Notes under the pieces: generated by a model
Seen by the model: the letters and a program-made list of their open reading frames with translations, nothing else
Database searches by the model: none
Told to the model about the DNA's origin: nothing
Position numbers and translations under genes: made by a program
DNA from: Chloroflexota bacterium
GTDB taxonomy: Bacteria > Chloroflexota > Anaerolineae > Anaerolineales > Anaerolineaceae
NCBI GenBank assembly: GCA_019136175.1
Contig: JAGVUS010000126.1
Coordinates: forward strand, 1 to 6,385
Length of the DNA: 6,385 nt
Direction: 5' to 3'
In this document: positions 1-6,098 of the stretch, piece by piece
How the letters are laid out: the number at the start of each line of letters is the position of its first letter
Numbering within the stretch: position 1 is the first letter of the stretch

Positions 1-531
1 CAGGATTAGCATCATGGGAATGAGACCAAAGGATATTTTATTGAGAATGGATTCTTTTGCTTTGATCCAGAACGCCAGGTAGACAATGATGGCAATTTTT
101 GCCAGTTCGGATGGCTGCACGGAACCGTTCAAAAAAGCACGCCGGGCACCCAACTTTTCCTCGCCAATGATGAGTACAAGGAAAAGCGCCAGAACAGCGG
201 CTCCCAGGATGTAAACAACATACTTGTTGATCTTCCGGTAATCGAAATACATCGCAATTGTCAGGGTCACCAAGCCAACACCTGCCCACTTCAACTGGTT
301 CAGGAAAAAGTAATAGGGTGTCCCCTTGTAATCGAGCGAAGGCTTGACGCTGGCAGAATACAGGATTAACAATCCAAACGCCATCAAGCAGGCGATTGTC
401 AGGACAAGCGGAATGTCAATCCCAAGTTTCATCGGACCGGAGGCGGGTTTTGCTTCCGGGGATTGCGGCTTGGAGCGGGTGGGTTCCAGCGGTGCTGTCC
501 GGACATTGGAAGTGGAGTAATATTTTTTCAT
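1..531 (-). CDS. ftsW: FtsW, septal peptidoglycan glycosyltransferase (SEDS family), N-terminal part
   Basis: Partial gene: codons 1-177 run in an open frame from an ATG at 531-529 to the left edge. FtsW is a polytopic SEDS membrane protein that polymerises lipid II into septal glycan with its partner class B PBP. Visible are a Pro/Ser/Lys-rich cytoplasmic tail of about 37 residues, TM1 (about 40-59, ending LYSAS), an outer loop with aromatic residues (YYFF), TM2 (about 81-95), TM3 (about 104-122), then the family signature ARR-x-FLNGSVQPSELAKI at about 130-147, with QPSE at 139-142, and the following TM (about 145-157). The position usually Trp after ARR is Ala here. The catalytic loop lies beyond the window. 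The start is chosen because its ATG overlaps the murD stop (ATGA); a later Met at residue 34 lacks a ribosome site. No clear Shine-Dalgarno precedes 531, so coupling to murD is inferred. RodA is the alternative, but the dcw position favours FtsW. Confidence 0.93.
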   Translation of the reverse strand, partial: MKKYYSTSNVRTAPLEPTRSKPQSPEAKPASGPMKLGIDIPLVLTIACLMAFGLLILYSASVKPSLDYKGTPYYFFLNQLKWAGVGLVTLTIAMYFDYRKINKYVVYILGAAVLALFLVLIIGEEKLGARRAFLNGSVQPSELAKIAIIVYLAFWIKAKESILNKISFGLIPMMLIL

Positions 532-1916
532 GCGAGTTGGTGTACCCATGATCGGTAGCGCTCCCCACGCTCTTCAAAATCTTTAAATTCATCGTAACTG
601 GTTCCACCAGGGGAAAGCAAAACGCAGTCTCCTGGTTCTGCCACCGCAGCAGCAGATTGAACGGCATCAAAAAGGGTGTTGCAGCGGTGAAGAGTGTATG
701 GCTTATCCCTGCCGGATACTTCATCCAGAGCCTTTTGAATTTTTTCGGCTGCTTCGCCAAACAGGATGACATGATCCACCCGCAGGTGCACCAGGGCTGC
801 CAGGTCCTGCCAGGGAAGATTTTTGTCCCGTCCACCCAACAGCAGCACCAATGGCGTATCAAAAGCCCGAATGGCTGCCATGGTACGCTCCGGGGCGGTT
901 GCAATGGAATCGTTGTACCATTCCACTCCGTGCCAGACGCGAACCCGTTCCAGGCGGTGCGGCACGCCATGGAATTGATCAACTCCAGAACGCAAGGCAT
1001 TCACCGGCAGACCAGCGCCAATCCCAATTGCGCAGGCTGCCAGGACATTGATGAGGTTATGCTGTCCCCGCAGAAGGATCATTTCACGGGGGAGAATATC
1101 CATGATATCCGAACCATCCGAGTACTTCAATAAACCCTGATCCAGGAATGTGCCTGGCAGACCTGCAGGCGGTTGATTGACTCCAAATGTGATCAGCCTG
1201 CCGGGGACAGACCCTGCCAGTTTCCAGGAACCAGGGTCCTCCCGGTTCAGGATGGCAACATCATCCTGTGATTGGCAGGCAATCAGCCGTGCTTTTGCGG
1301 CAGTATACGCCTCCATGGTTCCGTGCCTGTCCAGGTGATTGGGTGTGATATTCAGGATTGCGCCTACCTGTGGAACGCGCGTCATGATTTCCAACTGAAA
1401 ACTTGACAACTCCAAAGTAACAAGGTCGATTGGTTGAATTTCGTCCAGGTATTCCACCAGCGGTAGACCGATATTCCCACCAACCCAGGAGCGGGCTGGG
1501 ACCTGGACCCCGGCTTCTGCCATGCGACCAACCAGGGTGGTTGTGGTTGTCTTCCCGGCGGATCCGGTGATTCCAATCACCTTGCAGGGAACCGTTTCCA
1601 TGAAAATTTGGGAATCATTGCTGATGGGAATGCCCTTCTTCCGGGCTTCAACAATAAGCGGAAGGGTGAGGGGGACACCGCCGGAGACGCAGATCAAGTC
1701 CACTCTCTCATCCAGGAGCGAGAGGTGGTGCCCTCCCAGTTCCCAACGGACAGGGAGCCCGTCCAGGGCTTCCTGTGCAGCATGCATGGATTCTGCCGGG
1801 CGATTGTCATTCAGGATGACCTGTGCCCTGCGATGAACCAGGAAACGGGTCAGAGCCAACCCCTGCCGGGCGGCTCCAATGACCAGGATACGACGACCAG
1901 TCCAATCCATCATCAT
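528..1916 (-). CDS. murD: MurD, UDP-N-acetylmuramoyl-L-alanine--D-glutamate ligase
   Basis: Cytoplasmic ATP-dependent ligase adding D-Glu to UDP-MurNAc-L-Ala; 462 residues, normal for MurD. An N-terminal Rossmann-like UDP-binding domain (LVIGAARQG, about 11-19) is followed by the ATPase domain with P-loop GITGSAGKTTT (115-125, Lys122), ELSSFQLE (Glu169) and NHLDRH (His194), and Lys208 in TAAKARLI at the position of the carbamylated lysine. Next come HNLIN (Asn287, Asn290), PHR (His320, Arg321) and NDSIAT (Asp336). Residues matching the E. coli D-Glu pocket are present: Thr340, Lys365 in GGRDK, Ser440 and Phe447 in SPGGTSYDEFKDF. This supports D-Glu specificity. The P-loop has SA for the common TN, and Ile338 replaces the Lys of the usual NDSKAT. 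The first of three tandem ATG codons overlaps the mraY stop by one base (TAATG). No strong Shine-Dalgarno is seen, so translation is probably coupled to mraY. Confidence 0.97.
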   Translation of the reverse strand: MMMDWTGRRILVIGAARQGLALTRFLVHRRAQVILNDNRPAESMHAAQEALDGLPVRWELGGHHLSLLDERVDLICVSGGVPLTLPLIVEARKKGIPISNDSQIFMETVPCKVIGITGSAGKTTTTTLVGRMAEAGVQVPARSWVGGNIGLPLVEYLDEIQPIDLVTLELSSFQLEIMTRVPQVGAILNITPNHLDRHGTMEAYTAAKARLIACQSQDDVAILNREDPGSWKLAGSVPGRLITFGVNQPPAGLPGTFLDQGLLKYSDGSDIMDILPREMILLRGQHNLINVLAACAIGIGAGLPVNALRSGVDQFHGVPHRLERVRVWHGVEWYNDSIATAPERTMAAIRAFDTPLVLLLGGRDKNLPWQDLAALVHLRVDHVILFGEAAEKIQKALDEVSGRDKPYTLHRCNTLFDAVQSAAAVAEPGDCVLLSPGGTSYDEFKDFEERGERYRSWVHQLA

Positions 1917-2908
1917 TACACCAACGCCAGGGCGACACCCAGGATGCCGCCGAGTAATCCAACCAGCCAGAATCTTTGCACAACCTGTGTTTCAGACCAT
2001 CCCATCAACTCAAATGTTAGGTGAATGGGGGTCATTTTGAAAAAACGTTTTCCTTTCGTGATTTTGAAATAAACAACCTGAATCACAACGCTCAGCAATT
2101 CGCTGATCGGGATGATTGCGATCAAGGGAAGGAGAAGCCATTGACCGGTCATCAGGGCAACCACCCCCAGGGTCGCTCCCAAGGACAGGGAACCGGTGTC
2201 ACCCATAAATAATTCAGCCGGGTGAACATTCCACCAGAGAAAGCCAAAGAGCGCGCCAACAATGGTGAAACAAAACCTTGCCAGGAACACCTGCCCCTGC
2301 ATGATTGCGACTGCTCCGTAGGCGGCAAATGCGGTTGCGGAAATCAAACCAGCCAATCCGTCCAACCCATCATTGAAGTTGACCGCATTGGACATGCCTA
2401 CAATAATGACTACAGCAATGGGGATGTACCAAATACCTAGATCAATGGATTGTTCAGCTCCCGGCCAGTAGAGGTTGGGCACATCCAGGACATACTTGAG
2501 ACCGAGAGCAGCACCCAATCCAACAATCAACTGCAGTGCCAGCTTGGTGCGCGCCCGCATCCCCAAGCCTTTCCGCTGACCCCGAACACCTTCCCAGTCG
2601 TCGATGGCGCCAATAACTGCGAAACTGAGCATAACCAAGAGTGGAAGGAGAACCGATTTTCCCAATCCTTCCCAACCCAACAAAGTCGCTGCATTCAATA
2701 GCACGGTCAGGAGCGTCACAGGGAGGATGAACATCACCCCGCCCATTGTGGGGGTTCCCATTTTAACCATGTGTGCGCCGGGTTCTTCCACCCGGATGAG
2801 TTTGCCGATGCGGTAATGGCGTAAAATCCGCAGCAGGGGGCTGCCCCAGATGATTGCCATCATGAAGCTCAATCCACTGAGCGCCAGTGCCATGGAGGAG
2901 TCGGTCAT
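1916..2908 (-). CDS. mraY: MraY, phospho-N-acetylmuramoyl-pentapeptide transferase
   Basis: Polytopic inner-membrane enzyme that transfers phospho-MurNAc-pentapeptide from UDP to undecaprenyl phosphate, giving lipid I. It has 330 residues, slightly short but within the family range. About ten hydrophobic segments alternate with conserved cytoplasmic loops: KMGTPTMGG (49-57), the Asp pair AIDDWEGVRGQRKGLGMR (101-118, Asp103/Asp104), NAVNFNDGLDGLAG (174-187), FMGDTGSLSLG (234-244, Asp237) and the last loop MTPIHLTFELMGWSE (292-306). These are the MraY family signatures, and the DD, NDGLDG and GDTGS motifs expected for catalysis and Mg binding are intact. The odd point is HLT at 296-298, where the family normally has HHH. 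The ATG at 2908-2906 overlaps the murF stop (ATGA) and follows a near-perfect Shine-Dalgarno, so the start is well supported. WecA-like transferases are excluded by the dcw position and the PTMGG and PIH loops. Confidence 0.97.
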   Translation of the reverse strand: MTDSSMALALSGLSFMMAIIWGSPLLRILRHYRIGKLIRVEEPGAHMVKMGTPTMGGVMFILPVTLLTVLLNAATLLGWEGLGKSVLLPLLVMLSFAVIGAIDDWEGVRGQRKGLGMRARTKLALQLIVGLGAALGLKYVLDVPNLYWPGAEQSIDLGIWYIPIAVVIIVGMSNAVNFNDGLDGLAGLISATAFAAYGAVAIMQGQVFLARFCFTIVGALFGFLWWNVHPAELFMGDTGSLSLGATLGVVALMTGQWLLLPLIAIIPISELLSVVIQVVYFKITKGKRFFKMTPIHLTFELMGWSETQVVQRFWLVGLLGGILGVALALV

Positions 2909-4320
2909 TCCATCACCTCCATGGCAGCTACTATTTCTTCCATGTGCATGCTGCGTGATCCCTTAACCAGCACAACATCACCGGAACGAATGATGTTCGA
3001 GAGGGCAGCGATTGCCTGGGAGTTATTCTCCACCCAGACGACCATGATGGATGGCATACCAGCCTGGCGGGCGGCATCGGCAATCATCTTTCCCCGGCTG
3101 CCCACAGCAACCAATACCTGGGCGATCTCAGCAGCCCTGCCCCCCACCAGTTCATGCCCCTTTTGTTCATATGGTCCCAGTTCCAGCATGTCACCCAAGA
3201 CGGCGATCCTGCGACCATCCATCTCTCCAAGCAGGTTAAGTGCTGCCATGGTGGATTCGGGGGATGCGTTATAGGTATCGTCAAGAATCAGCGCACCGCT
3301 GGCAGATTGCACTGCCACCAACCGAAGTTGTGCCCGGCTTTGCTGCAAACCCAGCAGGATCTCTTCCCAGGTGAGACCTTCCACCAATCCAACAGCAGCA
3401 GCCCGCAGGACAGTGTGGACGGAATGTTGACCGATCATGGGTACATGCACGTGAAGGGTGTCCTTGCCAGTGTGTAGTCGGAAGGAAATGCCCTTTAAAC
3501 CCTGGGATGTGATCTCGTCAGCCCATAAATCTGCTTCGGGGGTTAAGCCGTAAAACAACACCCGGGCGGATGTATGATTTGCCATTTGCCGGACCAGGGG
3601 ATCATCATAATTGAGAATGGCGGTTCCGTCTTCCGGCAGGGATTCAACAAGTTCCCGCTTACCCCGGGCAATCATTTCCTGCGATCCTGCCCGTTCGGCG
3701 TGGACTGTGCCAATATTTGTAATGACACCAACCTTCGGGCGGGCGATGTGGCATAGGAAACGAATTTCACCAGGGACATAAAACCCCATTTCCAGCACGG
3801 CACGCTGGTAGCCGGGACCAAGCCGCAACAGGGTAAGGGGCAATCCAATCTCATTGTTCAGGTTGCCAAGGTTTTTCAGGGTGTTGTACCGCTGGCTGAG
3901 GACATCCGCCACCAATTCCTTTGTAGTGGATTTACCGACAGAGCCAGTAATTCCAATCACCCGGATGTTGTGCTTTGAGCGCCAGAAGCGGGCGATTGTT
4001 TGCAGGGCTTCCAAGGAACTGGGCACCCAGATGCAGAAGGGGGGCTCCGGGATCACAAACCTGGGATCCCAACAGCATTGGCGTAAATCCAATACTGGAA
4101 ATTCATTGGTAAGGTCCTGTTGGATGAGCGCAATGTGTGCTCCTTGTTGAAAAGCATCCTTGATGAAGGCATGTCCATCCACACGCTCACCGGGCAGGGC
4201 AACAAACATGGCTGCCGGAATCACTTGCCGCGAATCAATTGCCGCCTCACTGATAATCAGCGAGGCTGCTTGCGGTCGGGTGCCTGTGAGGGCTTCAAGT
4301 ACATCAGCAAGGGTTAACAC
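2905..4320 (-). CDS. murF: MurF, UDP-MurNAc-tripeptide--D-alanyl-D-alanine ligase
   Basis: Cytoplasmic ligase that adds D-Ala-D-Ala to UDP-MurNAc-tripeptide, giving the pentapeptide substrate of MraY. It has 471 residues, slightly long for MurF. The N-terminal domain carries IDSRQVIPAAMFVALPGERVDGH (split about 28-50). The central ATPase domain has GITGSVGKSTTKE (123-135, Lys130), NLNNEIGLPLTLL (153-165), EMG (177-179) and TNIGTVHAERAGS (201-213). The C-terminal domain has LDDTYNASPESTMAAL (346-361), LGDMLELG (375-382) and VKGSRSMHMEEIV (452-464), all typical of MurF. Two oddities are GQHSVHTVL at 297-305, where Mur ligases normally have HNxxN, and a Cys-rich insertion around 74-97 (Cys82, Cys83, Cys96). 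The start is a GTG at 4320-4318, 13 bases after the PBP stop and preceded by AGAAGGA at a 7-base spacing. The tripeptide's third residue cannot be read from this sequence, and no murE lies alongside. Confidence 0.96.
   Translation of the reverse strand: MLTLADVLEALTGTRPQAASLIISEAAIDSRQVIPAAMFVALPGERVDGHAFIKDAFQQGAHIALIQQDLTNEFPVLDLRQCCWDPRFVIPEPPFCIWVPSSLEALQTIARFWRSKHNIRVIGITGSVGKSTTKELVADVLSQRYNTLKNLGNLNNEIGLPLTLLRLGPGYQRAVLEMGFYVPGEIRFLCHIARPKVGVITNIGTVHAERAGSQEMIARGKRELVESLPEDGTAILNYDDPLVRQMANHTSARVLFYGLTPEADLWADEITSQGLKGISFRLHTGKDTLHVHVPMIGQHSVHTVLRAAAVGLVEGLTWEEILLGLQQSRAQLRLVAVQSASGALILDDTYNASPESTMAALNLLGEMDGRRIAVLGDMLELGPYEQKGHELVGGRAAEIAQVLVAVGSRGKMIADAARQAGMPSIMVVWVENNSQAIAALSNIIRSGDVVLVKGSRSMHMEEIVAAMEVME
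2912..2920 (-). promoter_or_regulatory. Strong ribosome binding site of mraY
   Basis: The minus strand reads GGAGGTGAT, an uninterrupted match to the anti-Shine-Dalgarno region of 16S rRNA, with 7 bases between GGAGG and the mraY ATG at 2908. It lies inside the last codons of murF (Met-Glu-Val-Met-Glu). It fixes the mraY start and suggests that mraY is translated efficiently in its own right, unlike murD and ftsW downstream. Confidence 0.88.
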
Positions 4321-4327
4321 AATCGTA

Positions 4328-4334
4328 TCCTTCT
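4328..4334 (-). promoter_or_regulatory. Ribosome binding site deciding the GTG start of murF
   Basis: The minus strand reads AGAAGGA, starting at the last base of the PBP stop codon and ending 7 bases before the GTG at 4320. Together with the conserved MurF N-terminus beginning immediately after, it supports GTG rather than a later ATG as the start codon. Confidence 0.75.
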
Positions 4335-6094
4335 CATTTCAATGCATTCCGCACGGCATCGGGCGGAATGTCCATCAACATCACAATTTTTTCCACAGCC
4401 TCTTTGAACACCGGGGCAGCCACAACGGACCCATAAGGATTGGAGGTGGGTTTTTCCAGCCAGACATACACCACAAATTTTGGATCATCCACCGGGCCCC
4501 AACCGATGAAGGATGCATTTGTCATGTCCGAATAGCCGGTCTCGTTGGGAATTTCACCTGTACCGGTTTTTCCCGCCACCCGATATCCCTCCACCAGGGC
4601 ATTGGAAGCTTCCTCTTCCAGCGAGATTGCCAGCATCTCGGTCAGCGTATGGGCGGTTTCGGTTGTGACGGGCTGACTGATGACCATTGGATCAATATTG
4701 TGCTGGATCCCGTCCTGGATGTAACTCTTCAGGATGTGGGGAGCCATGATCTTGCCGTCATTGGCAATAGCGGATACTGCTGTAATCAACTGAATTGGTG
4801 TAACTGCCACACCCTGCCCAAAGGAATTGGTTGCCAGGTTTACGTCTGCCCAGTACTGATCGCCTGGAACACTCAACGGGAAGAGGGCTTCCCCTGCCAG
4901 GTCAATGTTGGTTCGGTGACCAATCCCAAACCGGTTCATGTAGTTGTAGAATACATCCGCACCCGTTTCCGTGGCAACCCAGGAGAGACAGACGTTCAGG
5001 GAATGCTGCATGCATCCCGTCATGGTTTGCCACCCCCAGGCTCCACGATCCCAGTTGTAAATATAATAACCGCCAACTTCAATATAGCCGTTGTCGAAAA
5101 ACTCGGTTTCCGGTTCCACCGTGTTGGAGTCCAGTGCGGCTGCCATGGTGAGAACTTTAAACGTGGAACCCGGCTCGAATGTCTGGCTGACTATGCGGTT
5201 AAAAGGCGTTGCACCGGGATATACATCCAGGATTTCCCAGTAATTGTTTAAATTCATCCGCGGCTGGGTAGCCAGGGCAAGAAATTCTCCGCTGCGGGGA
5301 TCCATGACGAGGATCGTGCCGGATTCCGCCCCGTTGGCTTCCACGGCTTGATCGATCAGAGTTTCCATGGCGGATTGGATCTCACGGTCAATCGTCAGGA
5401 CAAGACTGCTGCCCGGGGGCACGCTGGGGATATTCTCCACGCGGTTCGGGTCACGTGCAATCTGGATTTGTTGTGGTACACCTGCAAGCAGAGAGTTGTA
5501 ATATTGTTCCACTCCGTAGACGCCGGTTGCCTCATCCCGGTTGCGGTAGGGATAATAACCAAGCACGTTGGCAGCCAGTTCGTTTTCTGGATAACTGCGG
5601 ATCAGGTGACCCTGCCAGTAGACACCTTCCAGCGAAGGATTCACCTGTCCCTTGCGGGGGGCAGGCAGGTTTTGGTATTCTTTCATCTTCTTTTCAATCT
5701 GGGCAACAACGTCCGGTGTGACAAAATCGGTCAAAACAACATATCGGATTACCCCCCCAGCCTTGGCTTCCTCAATCCGTGTCTGCATTTTCATGTAATC
5801 GGCACCTGTCAGTCCGGCAATTGTGGTGAGGACAGTTTCCTGGTTCTGCATCTCGTTAAGGGAAACACCGATTTCGTAAACCTCCTTGTTGCCTGCCAGC
5901 AGGTTTCCCCAACGATCATAAATGTTGCCGCGTTCGGGATAGATCGTCCTGTATTCATACTGGGAGCTCAGTCCTGGTAATTCCTGGGCACTCGCGCTGG
6001 TTTGAATTCGAACCATCTGAATCAAAATGGAAACGACCATCAGGATTGCAATGATTCGAATAAATTGAAAGCGGTTGAAGGGAGGCAGGTTCAT
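4334..6094 (-). CDS. ftsI: Class B penicillin-binding protein, FtsI/PBP2-type septal transpeptidase
   Basis: Membrane-anchored D,D-transpeptidase that cross-links septal peptidoglycan, expected to pair with FtsW. From the chosen ATG (6094-6092) it has 586 residues: a short cytoplasmic start, one TM anchor (about 11-30), then an extracytoplasmic pedestal domain beginning with the class B hallmark RGNIYDRWGNLLAGN (55-69) and containing VYGVEQYYNSLLAG (192-205). The transpeptidase domain follows from about 230. Its active-site motifs are complete: STFK with nucleophile Ser310 and Lys313, SLN (365-367), and KTGTGE (509-514). The protein ends about 75 residues after KTG, so there are no PASTA domains, unlike many Gram-positive PBP2x/SpoVD relatives. 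The frame stays open up to 6253, but the extra 53 residues overlap the ftsL-like gene, look unlike an anchor and would put the TM far inside; the Met just before the TM is preferred. No strong Shine-Dalgarno is seen at 6094. Elongasome PBP2 (MrdA) is less likely, given the gene order. Confidence 0.93.
   Translation of the reverse strand: MNLPPFNRFQFIRIIAILMVVSILIQMVRIQTSASAQELPGLSSQYEYRTIYPERGNIYDRWGNLLAGNKEVYEIGVSLNEMQNQETVLTTIAGLTGADYMKMQTRIEEAKAGGVIRYVVLTDFVTPDVVAQIEKKMKEYQNLPAPRKGQVNPSLEGVYWQGHLIRSYPENELAANVLGYYPYRNRDEATGVYGVEQYYNSLLAGVPQQIQIARDPNRVENIPSVPPGSSLVLTIDREIQSAMETLIDQAVEANGAESGTILVMDPRSGEFLALATQPRMNLNNYWEILDVYPGATPFNRIVSQTFEPGSTFKVLTMAAALDSNTVEPETEFFDNGYIEVGGYYIYNWDRGAWGWQTMTGCMQHSLNVCLSWVATETGADVFYNYMNRFGIGHRTNIDLAGEALFPLSVPGDQYWADVNLATNSFGQGVAVTPIQLITAVSAIANDGKIMAPHILKSYIQDGIQHNIDPMVISQPVTTETAHTLTEMLAISLEEEASNALVEGYRVAGKTGTGEIPNETGYSDMTNASFIGWGPVDDPKFVVYVWLEKPTSNPYGSVVAAPVFKEAVEKIVMLMDIPPDAVRNALK
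4345..4370. repeat. Short inverted repeat (8-bp stem, 10-nt loop) at the PBP/murF junction
   Basis: The arms CATTCCGC (4345-4352) and GCGGAATG (4363-4370) are perfect inverted complements separated by 10 bases, inside the last codons of the PBP gene and just before the murF ribosome site. No U-run follows on the transcribed strand, so it is not an intrinsic terminator. About one such repeat could occur by chance in a window this size, so a function is only possible. Confidence 0.4.
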
Positions 6095-6098
6095 GGCT

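Noticed and set aside
416..1000. 194-codon minus-strand open frame across the murD/ftsW junction
   Set aside because: It is out of frame with murD and ftsW, both well supported by conserved motifs here, and its Trp/Cys-rich product resembles no family I know.
1540..1560. Repetitive GTGGTTGTGGTTGT-like tract
   Set aside because: It encodes the Thr run after the MurD P-loop (GKTTTTT) with alternating ACA/ACC codons; protein coding explains it without a separate repeat element.
4160..5251. 363-codon open frame on the plus strand
   Set aside because: It runs antisense across the murF 5' end, the junction and the PBP 3' half. Both minus-strand genes show full family motifs, while this translation is rich in His/Cys/Gly with no recognisable domain. 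It is an antisense shadow.
5348..5980. 210-codon open frame on the plus strand
   Set aside because: It is antisense to the PBP pedestal and early transpeptidase regions, with no recognisable domain or ribosome site. The minus-strand PBP fully explains the coding signal.
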